DNA of 64,000 nucleotides from Rhinopithecus roxellana. Taxonomy: Eukaryota; Chordata; Mammalia; Primates; Cercopithecidae. Positions 26,501 to 39,968 of the stretch are shown here, piece after piece (the first letter of the stretch is position 1; each line of letters opens with the position of its first letter). The notes beneath the pieces are model-generated. The model did not search any database and was not told the DNA's origin. It saw only the letters and a program-made list of their open reading frames with translations. The stretch lies in NCBI RefSeq assembly GCF_007565055.1, contig NC_044561.1:31699483-31763482 (forward strand). The letters are read 5' to 3'. The translations under genes were made by a program, and so were the position numbers.

Positions 26501-29500
26501 TAATTTAATTTTGTCTCATAAACATTTTCCTATCAAAAATTCCCTTTAAATTTCATTTTTGGTGGCTGCATAGTACTCCTTCGTTGGATGTATCATAATT
26601 TCATAAATTCCTTCAGATGTGTGTGCATGTATGTGTATTCTACTCTTGGACATTGTATCAGTATAACAGTCTTTTTCATCAGTAGAACAAATCCTTGTTC
26701 TCTTCTTCTTTGCCATTATTGAATACATTCTAATTTTTTTTTCTAAATCTGTTCTGTGTAGAATTAATGGAACATTCCTTGAAATTACTCAGAAACAGAT
26801 TTGCCTTATGGACATAGGATAGTTTCCTTCCATTTCTGTTTATAGGTGCACTGATATCAACCCTGAGGCAGCAGCTTGTACCCTAGAGACAGCACGCTGT
26901 AACAAAGTCCACGTTCAACCAGTTATTACAGATTTGGTAAGTTAATCTTTGTCCAATAATAATTTTCTTTTCAAATAAGGTTAAGATGTTTTAGGTCAAA
27001 GAAACTTTGGTAAGTAATTGACTTTTGACCCACTAAGCAGTATGCCCTATACAAAGTACATTCTTTGTTGATGTAATCCATCTTTTCCACAATTCAAAAG
27101 GAATTTATATTAACTTCTATAGATCAGGCCTCTTTCAGTCAGAAGTTATAGTGAACCCTGTTCAAACTGGCTTAAATTTTAAAAGTTAGTCCAGGTGCAA
27201 AGGCTCAAGCCTTTAGTGCCAGTACTCTGGGATGCCAAGGCAGGATGATTGCTTGAGCCCAGGAGTTCCAGACCAGCTTGTACGATATAGTGAGACCTTG
27301 TCTCTACAAAAAATAAAAATTAAAAAAAATATAGCTGGATGTGGTTGTGCACACCTGTGGTGCCAGCTACTTGGGAGGCTGAGGTGGGAGGATCGCTTGA
27401 CCCTGGGAGGTTGAGGCTGCCTTGAGCCATGATCGTGCCACTGCACTCCAGCCTGGGGAACAGAACAAGGCCCTGTCTCAAAAAAAAACAAAAAACAAAA
27501 AAAAACACAAAAATTTGATGGCTTCAGCACAGCTACTTCCAGGAACTCTAAGAATGTTATAGACATCTTTTTCTTATCTCTGAACTTCTCTCTGGTGGCT
27601 GTATTCCTAGGCAGTCTTTCCCTTCATGGTAACAGGATGTTTGCATATCTGTATCTTATTTCTCAACACCTTCCCGGGGAAAGAGGCCCTTTCTATTCAG
27701 TTACTGTAGAAGAGGCCCCAGAATGAGTATTATCTGGATCAACTTGGGTTATGTGCCTGTCTGTCAACCTTTTGCTGTGGTCAAAGGAGATTTGAATATG
27801 GAGATGATTGGCTTCAACCTGGCTCATAGTCCCATTCCAGTAGCTGAGCTGGGATAAACCCTACTCAGGCCACTTAGATAGAGAATGATGGGAGGTAGAG
27901 CTTTCCTAACAAAAGTCAAGGAAGTTAAATCAGAAGAAAGGGGCAGTGGGTCCTCAGTAGGTAAAAACAACAAATGACAACTGCACAACCATTGTTTTAA
28001 GAAGTTAACAGCACACATTTTCAAGTGGCAGTTTTACATTTGTGGGTTTTTAATTTATGTATGTGAAATACCTTTTTATAGGCAAAAATAATAATAGCAT
28101 GCACCAGGTAGACATATGAAATACAAAATACTTCTGTGCTCCTTAACCTACACTTTTCTTACACTGATGAGCATAGATAGCTTTCCTGTTTGTTTTTTTT
28201 TTAATTTGTAAATGATTTTGTAGCTTAGAAGGAATTAAGCCAAAGAGATAAGAAATTATTTTCATATTATTAGAAGTTGTTACAGCTAATAAAAGCTAGG
28301 GTATCAAGAAAGGTACTCTGGTAATTTGCATGCGATCAATGTGGTGATTTTTTTTTTTTTGTATTTAAAAAATTTCTTTCTTTTTTCCTTTCTCTTTTTT
28401 TCTTTTTCTTTTTCTTTTTTTTTGAGACAGAGTCTCACTCTGTCGCCCATGCTGGAGTGTAGTGGTGCAGTCTTGGCTCACTGCAAACTCCGCCTCCTGG
28501 GTTCGAACAATTATCCTGCCTCAGCCTCCCGAGTAGCTGGGATTACAGGCACCCACTACTGCGCCTGGCTAGTTTTTTGTATTTTTAGTAGAGACTGAGT
28601 TTCATCATGTTGGCCATGGGTTGGCCAGGCTGGTCTTGAACTCCCGAGCTCAGGTGATCTGCCTGCCTCGGCCTCCCAAAATGCTGGGATAACAGGCATG
28701 AGCCACCATGCCTGGCCTAAAAATTTCTTTAATGTTTCCATAATTAGTGTTAAGTAAGTGTTTTTGATAGAATGGTGAAACACCAGAGATAGAAGAAACT
28801 ATAGAACAGTATCCAGTAAATGATGGTAGGTATCTGTACAGATATGGGAAGAATTGTGAAAATGTTAGCAAATATCGTTGTAAACTTACATCGAAGTCTA
28901 TACAGATTATACAGAATTAGAGTTTGCTTTCTTATTTCATTTTCTAAAAGTGAACCCAGAATATAAATATATGTGCAATTGAGAAGTACAGGCTTTTTAA
29001 TATTCATTCTGATAGTTTAATTTCCTTATTTTTATTTAATAGCCTATATTATTTTTCTGAATGAAAACGTAAAAATACTTAACTTCATTTCTGTCTACAA
29101 GTGCAGGCCCTAACACGTTATTTTCCCAAAAACATGGAAGATTATTTTTAAAGATTGATTTGTCAATTATTTAATTCAGAGTTTAATGTAAAATTCTCAC
29201 TATTGTTGAATACATTTAGGTCAAAGGCTTGCTACCAAGATTGAAGGAAAAAGTTGATCTTCTGGTGTTCAATCCCCCCTATGTAGTGACTCCACCTGAA
29301 GAGGTAAAACATACATACAACAAAATTTAATTATTAATATTTTCAATTATTTTGTTTGTAAATTCAAATGAATGTCACCCTATGACATCAGTCAGCTGCT
29401 GCTATCACAGACTACTCTGATTTTACTCCTAATTGTCAGTAATCGAGTCCTATTAATAGACCTAGGAAAGGAACCTTAAATGATGGAAATACAAACTGTG

Positions 29501-32500
29501 ACACATATCTGTCACTAAAAATCACATTCGTATCAGGCCATGGTGTTTATATTCATATATTTGAATATACATGTACATATATATTACATATATCCTTTAT
29601 CATGAATAAAAAATTTGCAAAACAAAATGTTTTAACCTGCTGGGACCAGTGGCCCACGCCTGTAATCCCAGCACTTTGGGAGGCCGAGGCGGCAGATTAC
29701 TGGGGTCAAGGGTTCAAGACCAGCCTGGCCAACATGGTGAAACCCCGTCTCTACTAAAAATACAAAAATTAGCCGGGCCTGGTGGCACACACCTGTAATC
29801 CCAGCTATTTGGGAGACTGTTGCAGGAGAATTGCTTGAGCCTGGAAGACGGAGGTTGCAATGAGCCGAGATCAGCCAGTGCACTCCAGCCTGGCTGACAG
29901 TAAGACTGTCTCAAAAAAAAAAAAATTTTTTTTAACCAATCTTAAATTCACATAGGAATTCCTTCTGAAAGTTTCTGGTTTCCTCCTTTCACAAGTATTT
30001 CCAAAAAGTGAAAGAGTGGAACCAATTCTCATTTCAGATAGGGAAAACAAATAATCTTGAAGTATATTATTTTTTAAAATCTCGGTAACGAAGTGGTAAA
30101 TTGCGTTAACCTTTTCCCAGGAATGGTCAAAGTTTAATAATGGGCTAAGACTAGCTTTTCTTTAGTTATTATGCTTTTTTATTCTTTGATAATTATTCTC
30201 TGGCAAGGCTAGTAAACATTATATTCACCTCAACGCCAAGATGGGAAGGATCCATTTGGCTGCCATTGCTACTAATGGCAGTTAAACAGCAAAAAAGCTA
30301 TTGCTGTGCTGACATATGAACTCATATGACAGGGAAGTCAGAAGGTGAACAGCCATTGAGGGAAATGCAGCTTCTTAAAGCTCTTTAGGAAAGCACTATC
30401 CAACTAGTGGGAAGACTAATCAATGAAAAGGAGATTCTGGGAACATGGTGACCTGAATGGGTTTCCTTTCTTCATGTTTCTAGCCCTAAACCACATGCTT
30501 CTGAGCCTTACAGCTGCTGGGACGTATACATGATTGAGTGCAGGCAATGCCTTGGGCTTTTTTGCTTTCCCAATGGAAAGAAAACCTGTCATATTCTCAT
30601 GAGCTGGCCAATTAGCTAGAAAGCAGGATAAAATACAACACAACAAAGATGTCTTGGAGCTTAAAAATATGTTTTACACAGTAAAACATCAGGTGAATTA
30701 AAAGAGAATGTGGTCACTGTCAAGACCTGAATCAGTGGTCTGGAAACCCAATGAAAAAGATTTCAGTACACAGAGCATAAAGATACGGAGAAGAATTCAC
30801 AAAGGTAAAAGAGAAGAGACTCAGAGATTAGATCCAGGAAACATAATATACAAATAAAAGGAGTTTGTATTTATAATAAGCTGTGGGTATACTTACTGAT
30901 ATATCCAGAAACATGAAGTAAGATGTTGGTTTGTGCCAACAGCACAAATAGGGAGTATAACCCGGGAGAAAAGTAGAGAGAATGCCAGGAAAAGGAAGTC
31001 TCCAGGAGGAAAGTCTTAAAAACAGAGGAAATTATACATTTCCTAATATGATTAACTTTGTGGAAAATTGTGTTGAGAAGCTTTTGATAGGTGTGGCAAT
31101 GATTAGAGTCAAAAAAATTAAGCAAATGGACATAGTGAATGCTCACCAATAGCCAACTAAGATGTGATACTTTTCTTTCAGGAAATATTATATAGCCCTT
31201 AAAAGAATGAATTAGAAGTAGAGAGGGGGTTTCCCCATGTTGGCCAGGCTGGTCTTGAACTCCTGACTTCCGGTAATCTGCCTGCCTTGGCCTCCCAAAA
31301 TCCTGGGATTACAAGCATGAACCATCACACCCGGCCTCAATTCACTTATAAATTTTATGTGGAGTCCTAAAAACAGGATTTTGAAACATTGAAGATGATC
31401 TGGCCATGATCTTTAATCTTCAGAATCCTTGTTGATGTCATCAGCATTGACAAGATGGCAGAGAATTTCTGTCTGATCTGTGACACCAAGGGTCACTTTG
31501 CTGTACGTCATATTACACCTGAGGAGGCCAAGTACAAGTTGTGCAAAGTGAGAAAAATCTTTGTGGGCACAAAAGGAATCCCTCATCTGGTGACTCATGA
31601 TGTTTGCACCATCTGCTACCATGATCCCCTCATCAACGTGAATGACACCGTTCAGATTGATTTGGAGACTGGCAAGATTACTGATTTCAACAAATTTGAC
31701 ACTGGTCACCTGTGTATGGTGACTGGAGGTGCTAACCTGGGTAGAATTGGTGTGATCCCCAACCCTGGATCTTTTGATGTGGTTCACCTGAAAGATGCCA
31801 ATGGCAACAGATTTGCCACTTGACTTTCCAACATTTTTCTTATTGGCAAGAACAACAAACTGTGGATTTCTCTTCCCTGAGGAAAGGGTATCCACCTTGC
31901 CATTGCTGAAGAGAGAGACAAGAGACTGGCGGCCAAACAGAGCAGTGGGCGAAATGGTCCCTGGGTGACACGTTAGATTTTTGTATATAATTAAAAATAA
32001 TGTGGCATGTTTAATAGCAAAAAAAAAAAAAAAAAAAGAAAAAGAACTATATCAAATGATATGAAGAGATTTTCATAAGGTATTGTTGAATGAGAAATGC
32101 AAGATGTAAGTAAGCGTATAGAATATATCCGGTCTTTGTAAAACATAGCAAAAAAGAAAAACCTGTGTGTGTAGAAGATAGGCAAAGGCAGACAAACAAA
32201 ACAGTAAAATCAAAAAGTGTGGCTTTTTTTTCTTTTTCTTCAAGCTCTGTTTGACCTGCTTTTTAAAAGCAGGAATGTGAACATTTCTCTTCTTCATAAA
32301 GGTATATGTGCATAAGGTTATAGCTATAAAGCAATTATTTTTAATGAGGAAATATATGCTATATTAAATGAATGACTAGCAGACATTATTGGGTAAAAAT
32401 AATTTAAACTTTGTCCATTTAAAATATGGACAAAGGGCTCAAAAGGAAATAGGAAGAAAATAGTTGTGTTAGGGTTAAAGTAACTTCTGAGAGACATCTT

Positions 32501-35500
32501 CAAAACATTCTTTAATCTTAAAAATAATGTACAATAGAGGGGCAGAGCAAGATGGCCGAATAGGAACAGCTCCAGTCTCCAGCTCCCAGTGTGAGCGACA
32601 CAGAAGACAGGAACACAGCTCATTGCCAGCAACGGATCAAAGCTGGACAGAGAATGACTTTTATGAGATGAGAGAAGAAGGCTTCAGACCATCAAACTTC
32701 TCAGAGCTAAAGGAGGAATTACGTACCCAGCGCAAAGAAACTAAAAATCTTGAAAAAAGAGTGGAAGAATTGATAACCAGAATAATTAATGCAGAGAAGG
32801 CCATAAACGAACTGACAGAGATGAAAACCATGACACGAGAAATACGTGACAAATGCACCAGCTTCAGTAACCGACTCGATCAACTGGAAGAAAGAGTATC
32901 AGCGATTGAGGATCAAATGAATGAAATGAAGCGAGAAGAGAAGTCTAAAGCAAAAAGAAGAAAAAGAAATGAACAAAGCCTGCAAGAAGTATGGGATTAT
33001 GTAAAAAGACCAAATCTACATCTGATTGGGGTACCTGAAAGTGAGGGAGAAAATGGAACCAAGTTGGAAAACACTCTTCAGGATATCATCCAGGAGAACT
33101 TCCCCAACCTAGTAGGGCAGGCCAAAATTCAAATTCAGGAAATACAGGGAACGCCACAAAGATACTCCTCGAGAAGAGCAACTCCAAGACACATAATTGC
33201 CAGATTCACCAAAGTTGAAATGAAGGAAAAAATCTTAAGGGCAGCCAGAGAGAAAGGTCGGGTTACCCACAAAGGGAAGCCCATCAGACTAACAGCAGAT
33301 CTCTCGGCAGAAACTCTACAAGCCAGAAGAGAGTGGGGGCCAATATTCAACGTTCTTAAAGGAAAGAATTTTAAACCCAGAATTTCATATCCAGCCAAAC
33401 TAAGTTTCATAAGTGAAGGAGAAATAAAATCCTTTACAGATAAGCAAATGCTTAGAGATTTTGTCACCACCAGGCCTGCCTTACAAGAGACCTTGAAGTA
33501 AGCACTAAACATGGAAAGGAACAACTGGTACCAGCCATTGCAAAAACATGCCAAAATGTAAAGACCATCGAGGCTAGGAAGAAACTGCATCAACTAACGA
33601 GCAAAATAACCAGTTAATATCATAATGGCAGGATCAAGTTCACACATAACAATATTAACCTTAAATGTCAATGGACTAAATGCTCCAATTAAAAGACAGA
33701 GACTGGCAAACTGGATAAAGAGTCAAGACCCATCAGTCTGCTGTATTCAGGAGACCCACCTCACATGCAGAGACATACATAGGCTCAAAATAAAGGGATG
33801 GAGGGAGATCTACCAAGCAAATGAAGAACAAAAAAAAGCTGGGGTTGCAATCCTAGTCTCTGATAAAACAGACTTTAAACCATCAAAGATCAAAAGAGAC
33901 AAAGAAGGCCATTACATAATGGTAAAGGGATCGATTCAACAGGAAGAGCTAACTATCCTAAATATATATGCACCCAATACAGGAGCACCCAGATTCATAA
34001 AGCAAGTCCTTAGAGACTTACAAAGAGACTTAGACTCCCATACAATAATAATGGGAGACTTCAACACTCCACTGTCAACATTAGACAGATCAACGAGACA
34101 GAAAGTTAACAAGGATATCCAGGAATTGAACTCATCTCTGCACCAAGCAGACCTAATAGACATCTATAGAACTCTCCACCCCAAATCAACAGAATATACA
34201 TTCTTCTCAGCACCACATCGCACTTATTCCAAAATTGACCACATAATTGGAAGTAAAGCACTCCTCAGCAAATGTACAAGAGCAGAAATTATAACAAACT
34301 GTCTCTCAGACCACAGTGCAATCAAACTAGAACTCAGGACTAAGAAACTCAATCAAAACTGCTCAACTACATGGAAACTGAACAACCTGCTCCTGGGTAC
34401 ATAACGAAATGAAGGCAGAAATAAAGATGTTCTTTGAAACCAATGAGAACAAAGATACAACATACCAGAATCTCTGGGACACATTTAAAGCAGTGCGTAG
34501 AGGGAAATTTATAGCACTAAATGCCCACAAGAGAAAGCAGGAAAGACCTAAAATTGGCACTCTAACATCACAATTAAAAGAACTAGAGAGGCAAGAGCAA
34601 ACACATTCAAAAGCTAGCAGAAGGCAAGAAATAACTAAGATCAGAGCAGAACTGAAGGAGATAGAGACACAAAAAACCCTCCAAAAAATCAATGAATCCA
34701 GGAGTTGGTTTTTTGAAAAGATCAACAAAGACCGCTAGCAAGACTAATAAAGAAGAAAAGAGAGAGGAATCAAATAGACGCAATAAAAAATGATAAAGGG
34801 GATATCACCACCGACCCCACAGAAATACAAACTACCATCAGAGAATACTATAAACACCTCTACGCAAATCAACTAGAAAATCTAGAAGAAATGGATAATT
34901 TCCTGGACACTTACACTCTCCCAAGACTAAACCAGGAAGAAGTTGAATCCCTGAATAGACCAATAGCAGACTCTGAAATTGAGGCAATAATTAATAGCCT
35001 ACCCACCAAAAAAAGTCCAGGACCAGATGGATTCACAGCTGAATTCTACCAGAGGTACAAGGAGGAGCTGGTACCATTCCTTCTGAAACTATTCCAATCA
35101 GTAGAAAAAGAGGGAATCCTCCCTAACTCTTTTTATGAGGCCAACATCATCCTGATACCAAAGCCTGGCAGAGACACATCAAAAAAAGAGAATTTTAGAC
35201 CAATATCCCTGATGAACATCGATGCAAAAATCCTCAATAAAATACTGGCAAACCGGATTCAGCAGCACATCAAAAAGCTTATCCACCATGATCAAGTGGG
35301 CTTCATCCCTGGGATGCAAGGCTGGTTCAACATACGCAAATCAATAAACGTAATCCAGCATATAAAGAGAACCAAAGACAAAAACCACATGATTATCTCA
35401 ATAGATGCAGAAAAGGCCTTTGACAAAATTCAACAGCCCTTCATGTTAAAAATGCTCAATAAATTCGGTATTGATGGAACGTATCTCAAAATAATAAGAG

Positions 35501-38089
35501 CTATTTATGACAAACCAACAGCCAATATCATACTGAATGGGCAAAAACTGGAAAAATTCCCTTTGAAAACTGGCACAAGACAGGGATGCCCTCTCTCACC
35601 ACTCCTATTCAACATAGTGTTGGAAGTTCTGGCTAGGGCAATCAGGCAAGAGAAAGAAATCCAGGGTATTCAGTTAGGAAAAGAAGAAGTCAAATTGTCC
35701 CTGTTTGCAGATGACATGATTGTATATTTAGAAAACCCCATTGTCTCAGCCCAAAATCTCCTTAAGCTGATAAGCAACTTCAGCAAAGTCTCAGGATACA
35801 AAATTAATGTGCAAAAATCACAAGCATTCTTACACACCAGTAACAGACAAACAGAGAGCCAAATCAGGAATGAACTCCCATTCACAATTGCTTCAAAGAG
35901 AATAAAATACCTAGGAATCCAACTTACAAGGGATGTAAAGGACCTCTTCAAGGAGAACTACAAACCACTGCTCAGTGAAATCAAAGAGGACACAAACAAA
36001 TGGAAGAACATACCATGCTCATGGATAGGAAGAATCAATATCGTGAAAATGGCCATACTGCCCAAGGTCATTTATAGATTCAATGCCATCCCCATCAAGC
36101 TACCAATGAGTTTCTTCACAGAATTGGAAAAAACTGCTTTAAAGTTCATATGGAACCAAAAAAGAGCCTGCATTGCCAAGACAATCCTAAGTCAAAAGAA
36201 CAAAGCTGGAGGCATCACGCTACCTGACTTCAAACTATACTACAAGGCTACAGTAACCAAAACAGCATGGTACTGGTACCAAAACAGAGATATAGACCAA
36301 TGGAACAGAACAGAGTCCTCAGAAATAATACCACACATCTACAGCCATCTGATCTTTGACAAACCTGAGAGAAACAAGAAATGGGGAAAGGATTCCCTAC
36401 TTAATAAATGGTGCTGGGAAAATTGGCTAGCCATAAGTAGAAAGCTGAAACTGGATCCTTTCCTTACTCCTCATACGAAAATTAATTCAAGATGGATTAG
36501 AGACTTAAATGTTAGACCTAATACCATAAAAACCCTAGAAGAAAACCTAGGTAATACCACTCAGGACATAGGCATGGGCAAGGACTTCATGTCTAAAACA
36601 CCAAAAGCAACGGCAGCAAAAGCAAAAATTGACAAATGGGATCTAATTAAACTAAAGAGCTTCTGTACGGCCAAAGAAACTACCATCAGAGTGAACAGGC
36701 AACCTACAGAATAGGAGAAAATTTTTGCAATCTACTCATCTGACAAAGGGCTAATATCCAGAACCTACAAAGAACTCAAACAAATTTACAAGAAAAAAAC
36801 AACCCCATCAAAAAGTGGGCAAAGGATATGAACAGACATTTCTCAAAAGAAGACATTCATACAGCCAACAGACATATGAAAAAATGCTCATCATCACTCG
36901 CCATCAGAGAAATGCAAATCAAAACCACAATGAGATACCATCTCACACCAGTTAGAATGGCAATCATTAAAAAGTCAGGAAACAACAGGTGCTGGAGAGG
37001 ATGTGGAGAAATAGGAACACTTTTACACTGTTGGTGGGATTGTAAACTAGTTCAACCATTATGGAAAACAGTATGGCGATTCCTCAAGGATCTAGAACTA
37101 GATGTACCATATGACCCAGCCATCCCACTACTGGGTATATACCCAAAGGATTACAAATCATGCTGCTATAAAGACACAGCACTATTGCAGCACTATTCAC
37201 AATAGCAAAGACTTGGAATCAACCCAAATGTCCATCTGTGACAGACTGGATTAAGAAAAAGTGGCACATATACACCATGGAATACTATGCAGCCATAAAA
37301 AAGGATGAGTTTGTGTCCTTTGTAGGGACATGGATGCAGCTGGAAACCATCATTCTCTGCAAACTATCACAAGAAGAGAAAACCAAACACCACATGTTCT
37401 CACTCATAGGTGGGAACTGAACAATGAGATCACTTGGACTCAGGAAGAGGAACATCACACACCAGGGCCTATCACGGGAAGGGGGAAGGGGGAGGGATTG
37501 CATTGGGAGTTATACCTGATGTAAATGACGAATTGATGGGTGCTGATGAATTGATGGGTGCAGCACACCAACATGGCACAAGTATACATATGTAACAAAC
37601 CTGCACGTTATGCACATGTACCCTAGAACTTAAAGTATAATGAAAAATAAAAATAAAAATAATGTACAATAGAGCAGTCTTGGTGGCTCATGCCTATAAC
37701 TCCAGCACTTTGGGAAGCTGACCTGGGATGATCATTTGAGGCCAGAAGTTCTTGACCAGCCTGGGTAACATAGTGACAGCCCCCTTTTCTACAAAAAATT
37801 TAGAAAATTGGCCAGGCGCAGTGGTTCACACCTGTAATCCCAGCACTTTGGGGGGCCGAGGCGGGGGAATCACGAGGTCAGGAGATTGAGACCATCCTGG
37901 CTAACACAGTGAAACCCCGTCTCTACTAAAAATACAAAAAATTAGCCAGACGTGGTGGTGGGCACCTGTCATCCTAGCTACTCGGGAGGCTGAGGGAGGA
38001 GAATAGCCTAAACTCGGGAGGCAGAGCTTGCAGTGAGCCGAGATTGAGCCACTGTACTCCTCCGTGGGTGATAGTGCGAGAGTCCGTCT

Positions 38090-38123
<34 letters not shown>

Positions 38124-39920
38124 AACCAGGCATGGTTGTTTGTGCCTATAGTCCTAGATACTTGGGAAGCTGAAGTGAGAGGATCACTGAGTACAGGAGG
38201 TGGAAGCTGCAGAGAGCCATGATTACATGACTGCACTCCAGTCTAGGTGACAGAGGGAGACCCTGTCTCAAAAAAAAAAAGAAGTGTAAAAAGGAAACAA
38301 TATACAATGATAAGGATCTAAAGATTTTTTAATACTATATAAGCTCTCAGGTGTATTGTTTCTAAAATATAGCTTGTTAGAGGACACATGCTTCAGTATG
38401 CCTTTATATAATATATAATAAATGGATTCCTTAGAAAAGGTCTATGTGTTTCACACTTTAATTTACAAGAGGGCCAGATGCACTGGGACATTTTGAAACT
38501 TTGTTTCTGTACAGTAGGTATCTTATAATACAAGGTCCTCCTCCTAGCTTCTTTCTATATTAAGTATAAAAGCTACCCACGTCTCTCCATTTAAGCATTG
38601 TACTAATAGTAATAACTATTATTAAGCCCTTGATATATGCAGAGCAGTGTTCTCAAAACTTTAAATATACTTCCTCATTTACTCCTAACAGTGGATAAAA
38701 TTTTTTTTATTATTACAAAAACATCTTTTATCCAGTTATTTTTCTAATTGTACATATGGAACTATTCTTTTCCTAAATTTACAGATAAAGGAGGAAAGTA
38801 ATTCACAAACAAGATTACTAATTTACCCAAGGTTACACACTAGAAAATGATGAAACTTAGATTCAACTTTACTGCTCCTTCGTCAGCAGTAAAATGCAAA
38901 ATATATACTTGTTTGGTGATAATACTTCTCAAAAGGATTCGGTTTGTGATCTAAATCAAACTTGAGTTAAAACATTCTTTCTAATTGTTCACAGGTAGGA
39001 AGTCACGGAATAGAGGCAGCTTGGGCTGGTGGCAGAAATGGTCGGGAAGTCATGGACAGGTTTTTTCCCCTGGTTCCAGATCTCCTTTCACCAAGAGGAT
39101 TATTCTATTTAGTTACCATTAAAGAAAACAACCCAGGTAATACAGACCAATGTATTGTTTAAGCATTTATGTTGCTGAAATCAAAAGTCAATAATGTAAA
39201 ATGCTATGATTTATAAGATAACCTGGTATGTTAATGAATCACTTAAAAGAATCACTGACAATGGCTAATAAAGGCATAAATTCATGTTGAAAGAGAAAAG
39301 AGGTTTTCAGGGGTAAATTTTTCTTATTTTAAAAAGTGTTATCTTCTCTTTTCCCCATTTATAACCTAATATTCAAGTACAAAAATCTCTAATGTTTTCT
39401 TCTAATGCCTCACCCTCAGTATTATGAATTTTCTCTCTACCCTCTAGTCTTCATGCCCTTGACAATTGTGCTGTACTCTTTAGTTCGTCTGGAGTTTTAT
39501 CATGAAAGTTATTTTATTGTATAGATTTTTATGTCTTTGTTTTCAGATTGCTTTATAACTAAATTGAACATAATCTTTCTTCTCTTTTTCTGTACACTTT
39601 TGATTTTCAGCTTATACTAAAAATCCTCAGTCCTTCAAATCACATGGTTGTTAGTTTTCTCTTGCTTTGCTTTGCTTTCCTTTCCTTTCTTTTCCTTTCC
39701 TTTCCTTCTTTCTTTTTCTTTCTCTCTCTTTTCTCTTCTTCTTTTCTTCCTTCCATCCATCTTTCTTTCTTTTCTTCTCCTTCCTTCCTTCTCTCTCTTT
39801 CTTTCTCCTTCCCTCCCTTCCTCCCTCCTTCCTTCTTCCCTTCCTTCCCTTCTCTTCCCTTCCCTTCCTTTCTTTTTTCTTTCTCTTCTCTTTCCCTTCC
39901 TTCCATCTTTCTTTTCTTTC

Positions 39921-39968
<48 letters not shown>

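Noticed and set aside
31455..31823. 122-codon RPS4-like protein as a real gene
   Set aside because: Only the C-terminal half of RPS4X, with lost conserved residues, a later frameshift and a poly(A) tail.
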